A stretch of DNA of 64,000 nucleotides from Nautilus pompilius (GCA_018389105.1 JACATO010001009.1:1-64000), one strand, 5' to 3'. Shown: positions 11,401 to 24,746, counted from the first letter of the stretch. The notes: a model not told the origin generated them from the letters alone. Made by a program: numbers and translations.

Positions 11401-14400
11401 TCAAGAAGTGCATGATTGGTCAGAATGGGTACACTGTTACCCCATTGCTTCCTTATGCCTTTATCTTGTTAAAATCTCAACCAGTCATCATTACAACAAA
11501 GCTGGGCTTTACCAATCTCATCCTGACCAGAGCTCACCAAGACTCATAAAAAATTTGTTGCTTTTACTATGCTGAAGACCTAACCATGGCAGAAGTAGCC
11601 CTTCTGCTAAGCACAACTGCGTGTATCTATGTTTGCCTATCTAAATTTTAGCATAAGGGGTCTGGAGAATAAACTTCCTTTTTGACTTAAAAAATGATAG
11701 TTGCAAAATGTATATTTTTTTTTATTTTTTAAAGGTGTTTACAGAGACTTGAAGGATATATATGACAAAAACATGATGAGGAATATAAAATATCATTAGA
11801 TGTTCAAAAGTTGTTAAAATGCACATCTTTACAAAGTCTAAACAGTTTTGTTTGTTTTTTTTTTTAATTTGCCTGTAATCTAACAGACAACAGACTGGGA
11901 ATTTGTTTCATAGAGCTGACCAGGTGTGCTGTGCTCTTGTTTGATGTTAGTGGTTTGTAAAGTTTGTTTGTTTCCTTTTAAACCTCCATTTAGTCGACTA
12001 GATTGTGCAACACTAATGTTGCATCCAAGCCAAACCAAAAAAAAAAGATAGGCAGATAATTAAATTTAGTAATTTGCTATTTTTAAATCTAACGACATTA
12101 TACAGGGGAGATAACTGGAAATTTTATTGTTTCTTTTGCATATCTGTTATTCCACTAATAGGTTTTGTTACCAGCCCCTTTCAGGTATGCACATACAGGG
12201 GAGATAACTGGAAATTTTATTGTTTCTTTTGCATAACTATTATTCTACTAATAGGTTTTGTTACCAGCCCCTTTCAGGTATGCACATACAGGGGAGATAA
12301 CTGGAAATTTTATTGTTTCTTTTGTATAACTATTATTCTACTAATAGGTTTTGTTACCAGCCCCTTTCAGGTATGCACATACAGGGGAGATAACTGGAAA
12401 TGTTATTGTTTCTTTTGCATATCTATTATTCTACTAATAGGTTTTGTTACCAGCCCCTTTCAGGTATGCACATACAGGGGAGATAACTGGGACAAACAAT
12501 TTTATTCATTCTGAAGCTGCAGAAAGGGTTTCAGTGGCTACTGTGTCTTTTTGCAGTGCTCCCTTATTATAATTATAATGCCCCAGCCTTCTATTTCAGT
12601 CTTAAGCAGTTTTTTTTTTTGTTTCCCCAAAGGTAAGCCATAACTAAATAAATTTTGAATTAGCTATTTAACCACAATTATATCTAACCTAATTTAGTTG
12701 AGCGTCAACAACAATTGTTGCAATCGTGTTTAACAGTATCTTAGTGGATCTTTTACTTGGATGAAGAGTTTTATTGATATAACTGATTGAATTAGTTTGT
12801 CAAAGCAGGTGAATCTAAAACTGGTTTCCATCCACTGATTATCAAGAAAGTCTTCCCACAATGAGTTGATTTGGTATACCTTGGCTAACAGTCAACTGTT
12901 GGAGATTTAATTACTTACCTCTGCAATAATATCTACAATTAAAAGGACCACTGACCAGCATTACATCATAGGAATGGCACACTAAGAATGTTGAAGAAGA
13001 TTATTGTATTAGTTTTGTTTTTTAACAGGAGCAAGCTTCCTACGATCAGAAAAAAACAGGGCACCTTAGGTATTCTCTTATTTATTCTAATGTGTATATA
13101 TGTGTGTAATATTATTATTATTATTTTCTTTAGCTGTATGGATTGTATGATAATACTCAGCAGCTTAGCCAACAAGAAATCATCAAGGCCTTTATTTTGT
13201 GGATACAGAAGACCACAAGTGCTGATCACCCTCTGTTGGTATTCAATGGGCAGCTGATTAGTTTCAAGGCTGGAGAAAGTAAGTTAAAATTGTCAGCAAT
13301 CTCTCTCACTCAACCCCTGGTGGGAGACAAATCAACTTTACCACCATGTTACTATAATACCAGATTGGCTGGTTTGTGCACTACATTAAAGAATGCATTA
13401 TTTAAAAATATTGTTAGCTTATCAGGGTTCTTTTTTTCTGTCTCTTTAGTTTGGAGAGAGAAGGGAAGGGAATGGTTTTCCTGAAGATTTATCCATTGTC
13501 ATTGAGAGGGAGACGATTTTTCATAAATATATGTTGATTCTTTCTTTTATAAGACCCAGTCAATAAAATCACAAAGGAAAGCATTTCTAGGAGATTCTCA
13601 ATTTAAAAGTATATTTTGAATAAGGAATACACATCTTGATGCTATGTGTTGTATTGTAATTTTAATTTCTTGATATGTAAATTTAATGTGGTGGTTCTTT
13701 TAGAAGAGCATGAATAAAAGTATTTTATTGCATTATCTCTATCTATTCAGTGGTGGATCTACAGATTTCTCGAGATCAAAATTCAGGGCCATGGTTATTT
13801 TTCTCTTGGCAATTAAGACGTCAGTTTGAAATCTAAGAACAGATTAGATGAATATCTAAACCATTTGTCAAGGATTTATGTTGGCTGGTTTGAGAAAGTT
13901 TGTGAAACTAACTTGGATGGTCTGCTTCACCAACTGGGATTAGAAATATATTTAGCTTCCACTTAGTTTATACAATCTATTATTGTCAGTCATCTTCTTT
14001 ACCAAAACCAGATAGCAGAAGTATTTTAAACAGGTTACCTGTGCACTTTTGGACAAAATAATTTTTAAAAATAAATTTAGGAAAGAAAGGTGTCTGCTCT
14101 CCATAACTATGCTTGTTTTATTTTTTTAAGACCACTGTGTAGAAGCTATGCTAGCCTTCCGCGAGAAAAGATTTCACCAAAACAGGTACATCCAGCTGTA
14201 TCCTGAAGTGATGAACAAGATTCAGCTTTCCGTCAAACAAGACATGAACAAGCAGAATGGCCAACTTACCTTCGTATCAGCCTTGGGTCAGTCCCTGTCT
14301 GAGATTGATCCCAAACTCAACTGCCTGCCTCTTGAGAATCTGAGGTTTGTGGTCTGTCTGTTTATGAAGAGACCTCAATATTTTTCATACATTTGTCTTA

Positions 14401-17400
14401 TGATGACAGTCCATTTAAATAGTTGGGATGACATGTTCTTAAAAACAGATTATAAATATCTGTTTCCAGCCAACAAATATTTAATAAACCATCTGTTAAG
14501 AGAAGTGTGCATATATGGGATCATGGGAAATGTTTGCCAGTGTATTACTTAGTGTAATGTGTCACCATAACGACCATGACAATTTTAAAAAAAAACAAGT
14601 TTCTTCTGAAATCAACACGTAGCTGTAACAGAAAAAAACTTGAGTTACCAGCACCAATTTATTGAAGCAAAATTGTATTAACATTTTTCCAGAATGGTTC
14701 AGCTTGTTACAGTGAGTTCAACTGCCGACTTCATTGTTTGTATGCTAGATGAAAACAAGCATAGTATCTTGTGCATCACCAACTGTGGAGTTTGCTGGGG
14801 TATGCTAGTACATCTGAAAACTTGATGGATGCTGCATTCTCCACACTGATTGTTTTATATGATTTTTAATGACATTTAATTTCTGCAACAAATTCTATAT
14901 CATGTAGCATTGGCCATAGATCCTGTCGTCTCAAATTTATGGATGAAATCATGCAAGACCTCTGGGGTACGTGGGTCAACACGGTCACATGTCATGACAA
15001 AAGGCATGTTAAGCTGCCTTCACATCATATTCATTAGTATTAGAAACTTCACAGGTTCTGTGTGATCTTGGAGAGAAACTGTTTGAAGACATCTTTGCTG
15101 GCAGAATGACCGAGGCGATAATTCTGTAAGTTTATAGAGAGGGGAAAAAACACCACCAGAGGTCACAGAGCATAATTTGTGCTCTCCAGTGGCAAAACTG
15201 AAACACTGGGATTGCATTCCCCATGATCCCTTGTGTATGCATACCTAATTTTGTTAGGGTTTGAGATTTAAAAGCAATCAACTTAGGAAGAAAGCTTATT
15301 GTTAATCAGTGCATATGTTTTGTTTGACACATCTCTAAAAACAGCTGTTAATGCTATTTGTAATATAGCAATTTCATAATTTTACTTGTATTCGAGCACA
15401 AGGAAAAAATTGCACACGTTTTTTGTTACATCTATAAAATACAAAATCTCATTTACAGTAAGCAGTTATATTAGAATTGTTAGAAATATGAAAAGGGGTT
15501 CATGGCTAGAAATGTGTAGAAAAACAAGTGTTTGTGATTTCACTCATAGCCATGATAACATAAATATATCTGGAAATTTATACTTAGTCTCAAACAGATT
15601 AATTGTCACATTTTTCTAGTTAAAGAAATCTACTTTTTCCTTATATGAAGTAATACGTTAAAGTATATATGTACAAATAGATTTTATTCTAAGTTTAAAC
15701 CGCCTAACTGTCATTTAGCATCATAAATTTATTTTTCAGTGATGAGAGATAGTGTTTATAAACCATTGTATTTACATGCGTATGTATTTTCCTTTTTAGT
15801 GGTGTAAAAGCTCAATCTCGACAAGCTATAACTCACCTGGAACTGTGTTTGAGGGAAAGATCCCATAGTAACTTGGGGCTGATCGCACTGTTTGGCATGC
15901 ATCATGGAATGCTGCTTATCACAGGACCACGGGGAGCTGGAAAATCCACCTTTGCTATGGCGATCTGCAACCAGCTGTTGAAACTACCGGTGTTGACCTA
16001 TCCTGTGTTTGTATCCTGCAAGTCTCTGACAGGTAACTAAGGAGGAATCTGTGTAATATTATAATAAAGTTTCAGATATGTAAAGTGCTAAGCACATTTA
16101 AGAGTATTCATGGCATAAAGGCAAACGGGCTTACAAAATACATAGTATGGATGACCCAATAGCAGAGATCATGGGTCCGACCATTGTGGCAATGCAGTTC
16201 TTCTTCCCAACACATGTGCACACTTTGAAAAATACTGTATACTGTAGTGAAGGATGTTTTGGTACTTTAGCAAACTTTGATGGAAAGATGGCACATACCT
16301 GTGCTGTTACCAAGGTGTAATCACACAGACTCCTTATATTAACTAAGAAAATTGCAGAAATATAAATGCTCCAAATATAAATTAATTTTTGGTTTTTTTT
16401 TTTTTTTTTATTTAAATTCAACATTTTCTTCTTTTTTTTAGGGAAAAAGGTTGCTGCAGTTCAGTCTATACTTCAGCAGCATTTTGAAGATGCTGCTTGG
16501 AGGCAGCCATCTGTGATCGTACTGGATGATCTGGATTATTTGTGTGGTGCTGAAACAGAGTTCGAACTCGATCTCTCAGAGTCTGGAAAAATGGCGTCGG
16601 GTGAGTGCTGCGTAGGTGGAATTACAAGATCCTCATCGGTGTTGGAGAAAAAGATGGCCGTTTGTGGTAGTGTGAATGCTGCTTCATTTATGCTGTAGGA
16701 GTAGCGCGTAAGTGAATTAAACCGGGAATAGCGGAGAAGCTTCAGGAGGCCCATATTTGCCTTAAATGGAATTCTACTTCGGCCGTTTGGATTAGGGGAC
16801 TTTTCTTATTCGAAAGACAGAAAAGATAGTTGTTAAAAATTGAGTCTTCCTCTATTTTCTCTCTCTCTCTCTCTCCAACTGCTTACTAAAAGAAATGTTG
16901 ACAGCTTTTTTTTATTTTTTGAAGTTTTAAAGGATCTGTTGAAGAAGGAAATGACAAATAATTCACGGACTGCCGTGATAGCAACCAGTGAATCGCAGTC
17001 TTCTATTCATCCCAGTTTAATTTTGTCTCGAGGAATTCACTACGTGCAAGAGGTGGTGCATATTGACTCACCCGATGAGGTATGATATATTAATCGTTTG
17101 TATGTGCTTGTCTGATGAGTTTAGAAAAGGCTATTTACCAATGGAGTAAAAATAGTGATGTCAGAACCATAGGAGCATTGTGTGTGATTTTCTTGACAAG
17201 AGCTGCAGTGATGTTGCTAAAGCATCGTTTCATAAAATATTGAAAGTTTGAATTTACTAAAAGTTTTCTTGAAATGAATGATCTAGGTAGGTTATTAGAA
17301 AAAAAAATGTATTTAACTATGGAGTAAGTTAAGTCTGGTTCTTAATATGCTTTAGTGATCTTGAGATGTAACAAGCTGTTGGATATTTAATATTAGGAGA

Positions 17401-20400
17401 GTGAATACGCAATATGGAATTCCACATGATTCTCTTTCTTTTTATCTAGATCCTGATACAAAATGACATTTTCTTTAACATTAATTTTATGTTTAGTACA
17501 TTAACATCATTTGCATATTAGCGAGGAGAGAATGTTGTTTTGATGTACGTAAGCTTATGCAATGTTGTAGACAAGCTGTCCACTTCTAATTTTGGAATGT
17601 TGGTGGTGATTGGGTATTTTTAACTCTGATACCTAGGAACTTGAGAAAATGAAAAATCATGATGGTTTTCTCCTCCTCCCTTTCTACATACTACCCACAC
17701 ACACACACTCACACATGCATATGCCACACTGACCCTTATTTGGATTTTGTATAATTTTAAACTTGTTTGCATTACATTTATAAATTTTCCAGTTTTCTCT
17801 CTCTATTTTTTAATATTTTGTTTTAACAATGAACTTTCTGTGGCAGGCATTGTGGAAAAGCACCACACACCTTTTAAGTGGTGTGATTGTTGAACGAAAT
17901 GCTTGCGTGTGTGTGTGTCTCTCGTGGTGAGACTATTTCACGTGCTTTTTTTGTTGTTGTTGTTTTAAGGTAGAATTAAATCTGACCCGCTGTGAAGTCC
18001 AAAACAGTTTGCTAATAATGACGAACTACACGTTTTGTCGGCCTTTTAAAGAGTTTTCAAGGAATCAAGACAAGCATCAGAGGATCTAGATTACGACTGA
18101 ATCTGTTGACAAGCTTGGTAAACCTGCTGCAGTTTTGCTTCATCACCTGATATTTTTGTTTTCTCTTCTTTTTTTTTTTTTAAATTGAAGGGCACAAGAG
18201 AGGAAATACTGAAATCCATGATGGAGATCAACAGGGCAGTGTCATCCGATTCGGCAGCAAAGCTGGATCTGAAATCAGTTGTCACAAGAACCGAAGGATT
18301 TGTTGTTCAGGATTTGAAGAAACTGCTCAATAGGGCCATCCATGCCAATCTCATACATCAGCAGAAAGGTGGTGATCGTTTGCTCTTTAGGGCGTGTAAC
18401 ACACTATGGTTATTCTAATAATCTATCATTTTTTTATGTCTACGGTTTTTGTAATAGTCAGGTACTAATGGTTATTCTTCTGATAGAAATCATAAGTTTT
18501 AGTAGTCTATATATCACCTGGCATTTATTCATTTGTTAGTCTAAGTAGGCAGGAATATCTTTGTTGGTTATCTAAGATCTCTAAAACAAAGAAGTATCTG
18601 TCAAATTCTTCTTGATGCAGGATCATTATCTCTCTTCTTTTTTAAGTTACTTTGTTTATTGCAGGTGCTCTCGCTTTTCACTTGTAACTTTTTACACTTC
18701 TGCTATGCAAGATGAATAAACACTGTGAGAGCAATATAACAAATTATCACAGGTAAAATCATTTTAGATTAAGAGTTTCTTCTGTTTTACTCCATGTCTT
18801 TTCTGCAGGTGGAGCAGGGATTGAGAATGAGGATGTGTTAGGACTGATTGGTTTTGAACTGGATCTAAAGCAAGAAGACTTTGACACTGCTCTGGAGGGA
18901 TTCACACCATTAACTCTACGTCAGGTACAGCTTCATGAGCCGGGAACCCTAAGCTGGCAGAATGTGGGAGGGTTAAAAAAGATCAAAGAAAATCTTATTG
19001 AGACCTTTATTTGGCCTTCCAAGGTACAACAATTTTCTTTCTTGTTTTTGTTTTTATTCAAGAAAAGTAGCAACAAAGAAAAAGTAATATATATTAAATT
19101 CTAGTTTCACCCTTTGAGGGAGAAGGCTCCATCAGTTATTCTCCATTGATCAGAAGGATGCTGTGCCACATGTTATGTATGTTTTGCAGTTAGTGGGTGA
19201 AAATAATTTTCTCATCTCTAATTTAAAACAAAATTGAAGTAAAGTTTGACTTTTTAAAATTTTTTTTTGCAGTATCCATACCTGTTTTCTCAATGCAAAT
19301 TAAGATTTCGATCAGGTGTTCTTCTATTTGGAGCACCAGGAACAGGGAAGACACTTCTAGTGGCAGCGCTAGCCAAGGAAAGTCACATGAACTTCATCAC
19401 AGTCAAGGTATGATGATGCTCTCAGATTTGGATTTTCTTCTAACTTTTTTATTTACACTAGTCATGGCACATTCTTGAATAATATTGCTAAAAAAAAACA
19501 AATCAACACTGTTGCAAAGAAACTGGGAAACAAGGAATATAGCTGATCTTACTAAAATCTTTAACAGTGGAGGGGGCTGGAATCTGTAGTCAATGATGAA
19601 CATATTTCATTTTAAAGAACTTGGTTCTGCTAATTAATGATTATGGTGTTGATTTGTGTTTTTGTTTTGTTTTTTTTTGTTTTTTAGTCAAAGTTCACTG
19701 CATAGATGTTTTATTTAATTCAAGGGACCTGAGCTGTTAAATAAGTATGTCGGAGCAAGTGAGAATGCTGTCAGAAATACATTCGGAAGGTAAGTGGCTT
19801 GGCAGAGGTCAAATGCACATCAAATACAAGTTTCACCCAATGAACTTCAACAATGTGATTTAGGTATATCTTTAAACGATAGACATTATATTTTTTTTAG
19901 TTAGCATTCATGTTATCTGCTGTTTCAAACCAACTGTTTCTTGTAGATGCACGTATTCTATTTTCCTGTAAGATGAGAGAGTGATTTTCTCTTCTAACTC
20001 AAAAAAAGAGTTTCATTTATAGCTCTGACTCCACACCTGCCTGCTGTTTTCTCTCAATATCAAAGTTCTGCTGCTTTGAACTGTTGCTGCTGCTGTGTTG
20101 TTGTTGTTGTTGAGCGAGTTGGAATTCCGAACGAGGTTCTTTCAATGGCATCGCATCCCGTAAAGACAAGTGGCCCGTTCTCTGTCGAGTCCTCCTCGTT
20201 ACTGAGAGATGTTCGTCGAGCCGACAAACGGCCCGGTCCCCCGACACTGTGGGCCCCAAGGACCCGGGAGGTCACTCTCACGTCGGACGCCAAGGAGACG
20301 TTGTACAGCTGTTTCACACTACGGCGGTCATCAGCGACAACTCTCCTCCGATCCCAGCCTGGGATCGAACCCGGTACAGGAGCATCGGTCCCCCTTACGG

Positions 20401-23400
20401 AGCTAACCCGCTACCACCTGCCCCACCGGGCCGACTGCTGCTGCTGCTCTTTGTTTTTTAGTCTCTTCGTAGATCTATATGTACAATGTTTTCAGAATTG
20501 TTCTTGTGATGCCGCATCACCTCACATCGTTCTCCTATCATTGCAGGTTGTTTCTGTAACCTTGTTTACATCAAGTACTTATTTTTTAGTGATAGTTGAC
20601 TTTTTTTTTTTTTTCTTTTTCAATGATAGATGATTATTTTATTTTTTTTTTTCCAGAGCTGAAAAAGCCAAACCTTGTCTGATATTTTTTGATGAATTTG
20701 ACTCCCTGGCTCCCAGGTAAATTCTCGTCTGCCCTTCACACACACACACACACACATGTTGGCTCATCTCTAATGGAGCAGCAGAACTTCAGGTTTTATT
20801 AAAATTATTGTAGGTTATCTTAATCATTGCATTACTACAGAAGAGCACGGACATACACACACACATACACACACACACGTAGAGAGAGAGAGAGAGACAC
20901 ACGTAGAGAGAGAGAGAGAGAGAGACGTAGAGAGAGAGAGACTCACGTAGAGAGAGAGAGAGAGACTCACGTAGAGAGAGAGAGAGACACACACACGTAG
21001 AGAGAGAGAGAGACACACACACGTAGAGAGAGAGAGAGACACACGTAGTGAGAGAGAGAGAGACACACACACACGTAGAGAGAGAGAGAGACACACACAC
21101 GTAGAGAGAGAGAGAGAGAGACCACACGTAGAGAGAGACACACACACGTAGAGAGAGACACACACACGTAGAGAGAGAGAGACACACACGTAGAGAGAGA
21201 GAGAGACACACACACACGTAGAGAGAGAAAGAGACACACACACACACGTAGAGAGAGAGAGGGACGCACACACGTAGAGAGGGACAGAGAGACACAGAGA
21301 GAGAGACACACACACGTAGTGAGAGAGAGAGAGACACACGTAGTGAGAGAGAGAGACACACGTAGTGAGGGACAGAGACACGTAGAGAGGGACACAGAGA
21401 CAGACACAAACAGACAGAGACAGACAGACAGAGACAGACACACACACAGAGAGAGACAGTCATGATTGTGGGCTCACAGATAACGTAATTCCTCAAGCAT
21501 AACAGAGGATGTTCAGATAATGTGAGACAAAATTTTGAAAACAATCATTACATGTGTGGATCCTCTAAAAAAAAAAAAAAAAAGAAAAGTGTATGCTTTC
21601 ATATTTTAGAATATTTATAGTCCTAAACAATTTAGTCTACAAAACAAAAGACCTTTTAAGAAATTTTCTACTGAAAATGAACAGCAGCCATTCTTTTTCA
21701 CTGTTTTGAATGTATTATCATTTTTCTTTCTTTTTTAAACTGCAGGCGTGGACACGACAGCACGGGGGTGACAGACCGGGTAGTGAACCAGTTGCTGACT
21801 CAAATGGACGGTGTGGAGAGTCTGGAAGGTTTGGTTCTGATTCTAGATTTTCTAGGAAAAACTGGTTTAAAGCTGCTTTCTAATTCACCCCTGCAGTGAT
21901 GCCTTCACCATTACATGTCTTGGCATCATCGCTGAAGGACTAACATTTGCTTTTGGTTTTTTTCTTGTGTCCGTTCTAAATAAGATTTTTCAGTAGTAGT
22001 TCTACAATAATAGTTTGGATAGTTTCTAAATAAATTCTAACCCATCGCGAAAATGAAACAAGTGACCCTTAACCGAGAGCTGATGACTCTACCACTGAGT
22101 GCACTAGAAGTTTGCTGTGGTTTTGTGTTTTTTTTTTTGTTTTTAAAAAATAAGGATTTTACATACGCAAGTCACTAATATTTTCTGAAAAAGCCGTTAA
22201 GTCTTGGTGTTAGATGGTTAAGGTTTTTTGTCTAAAACCTTGATCTGTACCAAAAAGACCAAAGATTATGACAGCATACTTTTCTTATTGTTCAACTATT
22301 CAACCGTTACTTTTGTCTTTGTCGTCGTCTTATGGTTTTGTAATAAAACAGGTGAAATAGACTGAAGCCTAGTTTCCCTTCCTAGTCAATAAAAATGTTA
22401 GGCAAATTATATTCCGACAGGTGCTGCGGCCAGGGTGGCATGGTTGGTGTGTTACACACTGCTGCCAATTAATAACTCTCTCCACTTTTGCAGGTATCTA
22501 CGTTATAGCAGCTACTAGTCGTCCAGATCTTATTGACCCGGCTCTCCTACGACCAGGAAGACTGGATAAGTGTCTGTGTTGCGAGATTCCCACTGAGGTA
22601 TAAAAAAAAAATTCCCTTCTCTCGATTGTTTTTGTCATCTTTCTCCTTTTTTTTACATGTAGCCTTTCACCGCAGATAGCCCATTAATTTAAAGTTAATA
22701 TGATTTTCACTAATATCAGTGTTTAAAAATATATTTATGTACAAAAATGTAGAAGCCTATTGATCTTTAGAAATTCTCTTGATTTTCTTTCTTTCTAGTA
22801 AACAATTTCAAATTTTTGTTTTTTTCAAGCAGGAAAATGTGATCCCAACAGATTGATGTGGTTTGTGCGTGTTATTTTTCTGGTTTTTGTTTTTAGATTT
22901 ATTTGTAAAACTTTCTAGTCGCATTAATCTTATCAGGAGGTTAAATGAGTTAGTTGGAAATATGCAAGCCTGGAATGCCTGTGCAGGATTTCTTCCCAAT
23001 TCTCCTGTCCCCATCTGATTTCCAGCTCTCTTGTCTGCTAAAACTTGCAAATTTGTCCACATCTTCATCCTGCATGTTTGGGTATGCCATGAGGAAGGGA
23101 TGCTAATATCTGGCAGCATGGCCCAAACTGAAAACTGAAGTCGCCTTTCTTTAAGGGATATGTTTCTGCTTCCGTATCAATGCACTCACTGTCAGCTCCT
23201 GATAACCATTTGTCTAACTGGTTTATGTTTCACAGCAGTCTTCAAATGTGTGTGTGTGTGTGTGTTAGGGGACACACTGACATTAGTTTTATTTATCTTT
23301 TTAAGGATGAAAGACTGGAAATTCTAAAAGTCCTCACAGAGAAGATGATGCTGTCAAATGATGTAGACCTCCTTTGCTTTGCCAGGCAGTGTATACATTT

Positions 23401-24746
23401 CACGGGTGCTGACCTCAAGGCTCTGCTATACAATGCCCAACTCGAGGCCATTCACCAAATTACAGACAAAAAAATTAAGATGGGGAAATCAGCAGCTATT
23501 CACTCAGGGAGGGAACTAATGCCAGTAGAGGGAAGCTCAGCAAAATATGGTGAAAGACAAGACAGAAACACCTTAGAAGTCACATCGGTCGCACACATTC
23601 CAAACTTGGAGACGGGACCAGTGAACTTAACACCACCAACAGCCGCTAGGATAGAAAAAGAAGTATGTGGGGATGACCTCCCTTTTTCTCATTTTATTTA
23701 TTTATGATTCTGCTTTATTTGAATTGTTTAATTTTGCAAGAAATGTACTTATTATATACTTTGTATTTCCTTAGTTACATACTTATTGATATGCACAGGT
23801 TCACCGAATTCGCCATCGTTCTCACAGCATGCGGGAAAATCTACAGATGGAAACTGAAGTAATCGTTGTGGCACATGAACATCTGAAAAAGGCCATGGAT
23901 AAGATGAAACCATCCGTGTCTGCCTCAGAAAGGATGAAATACAGTGAAATGTAAGTTGTTATCATCCACCTAAACAAATTCTTCCCCATTAGAAAGAAAG
24001 AAAAATGATTTATATTATTCTTTAAATTTGCTACTCCTTGTTAATAACAGGTGCACAGAGTAAATACTTTGTTTTTTAAAATTCTAAAACTATTAGAAAA
24101 TGATCATCATTTGGAGATACCCGTTAGTGTATTCATCACTAATGCTTGGTTTACATGGTTTATTTTTTGTTGTTTACTAACTTAAGTCTGATGCAGATCC
24201 CTTCATCAGTATGAAACATTTTTAGCAATGGCTTCTTTTTAGGATTTCAATCAATTACCAGGCTGCAACCAACATGGACATGAGCAGCTGAGACTGGTTA
24301 ATAAAGGTTTTCTAAAGCCTTGATGCTTGTTAATGGTGAGAAATGAAACAAAGCAAACATCAGTGAAATTCTAAGCCTTCACTAACATTTAAGAAAGCCT
24401 AGTTATTTTCACACACCTGAACTGGGCGAATTTTTACTTGATCAGATTTTTATTCCAGCTTACCTGTAGTTCAAATATATTGTGGCAGCCAGAGAAACTG
24501 TTCAGTAATCTCAGTGTTGGTTCTCCAGCTAAGATGTCTGCTGTGAAAATAAAAATACTAATTTTGTCTAATTTTAATATAGACAGTTTTATATCCATTT
24601 TTAAGCTTTGTTATTTCTTAATAAAGGTTTGGCTGGCAGTTCATTTTTATTACTGTTTTTGTTCCAGATACAAGAATTTCATCAAATCTAGGGGAAGCCT
24701 GAATGCTGTGTTACCTGTACCACAGCAGAAATACACACTGGCTTGA
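5444..24746 (+). CDS. PEX1: Peroxisomal AAA+ ATPase PEX1 (21 exons)
   Basis: PEX1 pairs with PEX6 to extract ubiquitinated PEX5 receptor from the peroxisomal membrane for reuse. Exons: 5444-5542, 7529-7669, 8122-8205, 8675-8789, 9256-9291, 10123-10979, 13134-13278, 14131-14344, 15800-16032, 16442-16600, 16925-17079, 18191-18368, 18809-19023, 19273-19407, 19725-19789, 20657-20716, 21746-21828, 22494-22597, 23306-23662, 23799-23950, 24668-24746. Phases join without a break into about 1221 residues (human PEX1 has 1283). Residues 1-160 match the N-terminal domain, with [10 protein letters not shown] near 99. D1 has Walker [10 protein letters not shown] (about 607) and Walker B VIVLDDLD (about 666). 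D2 has Walker A GAPGTGKT (about 897, Ala where Pro is usual), Walker [14 protein letters not shown] (about 952) and arginine-finger region [17 protein letters not shown] (about 998). The C-terminus ends QQKYTLA, like human QKVTLA. The start was chosen because exon 1 matches the family N-terminus. A poly(A) signal ATTAAA follows at 24800. Exon 5 (36 nt) is the least certain. Confidence 0.95.
6025..7017 (-). mobile_element. Decayed Tc1-like DNA transposon in PEX1 intron 1
   Basis: The two ends are imperfect inverted repeats: the left end carries CCACTTTATTAGGA (6037-6050) and the right end TCCTAATAAAGTAGCCAGC (6992-7010). These are the ends of a widespread animal Tc1-like family as I recall it (CCACTTTATTAGGTACAC and its complement). 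Inside, the minus strand keeps remnants of the DDE transposase, for example a degenerate QSPDLNPIEHLWD region near 6230-6280. Stops and indels make it non-functional. The length of about 1 kb fits a somewhat shrunken copy. Confidence 0.8.
11000..12100. other. PEX1 intron 6, left part: nothing recognised
   Basis: Intronic AT-rich sequence after the donor at 10980. It holds no coding exon that would fit the PEX1 phase and no clear transposon end. Confidence 0.4.
12103..12490 (+). repeat. 93-bp tandem repeat with splice-like units (PEX1 intron 6)
   Basis: Four full units plus a partial fifth start at about 12103, 12195, 12288, 12381 and 12474. Each unit runs ACAGGGGAGATAACTGG ... ACTAATAGG ... 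CCCCTTTCAG GTATGC. The period is exactly 93 and one plus-strand frame stays open throughout (12074-12514). CAG|GTATGC junctions fall after 12184, 12277, 12370 and 12463. The unit contains the GGGGAGATAACT word seen elsewhere in the window, suggesting it was seeded by a dispersed repeat. Units 2 and 3 differ by only one or two bases, so the expansion is recent. Confidence 0.95.
20095..20440 (-). mobile_element. tRNA-derived SINE in PEX1 intron 15
   Basis: Read on the minus strand, the element has a pol III A-box-like segment (20403-20424), a B box GGTTCGATCCC (complement of 20363-20373), a GC-rich body unlike the flanking intron, and a tail of (AAC)n at 20095-20112. CTGCTGCTGC-type sequence on both flanks could be a target-site duplication. 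The body frames (185 codons on plus, 80-85 on minus) are a by-product of its GC richness. I do not recognise the exact family. Confidence 0.75.
20850..21460 (+). repeat. GA/CA minisatellite (PEX1 intron 16)
   Basis: About 20 irregular units of the form ACGTAGAGAGAGAGAGACACAC, purine-rich on the plus strand. Long Ser/Leu/Cys/Val frames on the minus strand come from this repetition and are not genes. Confidence 0.95.
22047..22112 (-). repeat. Possible tRNA-like relic (PEX1 intron 17)
   Basis: The minus strand carries ACTCAGTGGTAGAGTC, close to a tRNA D-arm/A box, followed at about the right spacing by a region that lacks a good B box. It reads as a decayed tRNA-derived SINE head and not as a tRNA gene. 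Confidence 0.35.

Noticed and set aside
12074-12514. 146-codon repetitive protein as a stand-alone gene
   Set aside because: It lies within a PEX1 intron and is generated by four copies of a 93-bp repeat; reported instead as a possible cassette-exon array.
16601-16924. Read-through of PEX1 exon 10 past 16600
   Set aside because: GTGAGT at 16601 is a good donor, and the spliced phase joins correctly to 16925 with the family-like sequence [13 protein letters not shown].
20789-21544. Long Ser/Leu/Cys-rich minus-strand frames up to 251 codons
   Set aside because: They are translations of the GA/CA minisatellite in a PEX1 intron; several frames are open at once and none has non-repetitive content.
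22047-22112. tRNA gene on the minus strand
   Set aside because: The D-arm-like part is good, but the T-arm/B box is degenerate and no cloverleaf closes, so it was kept only as a weak relic.
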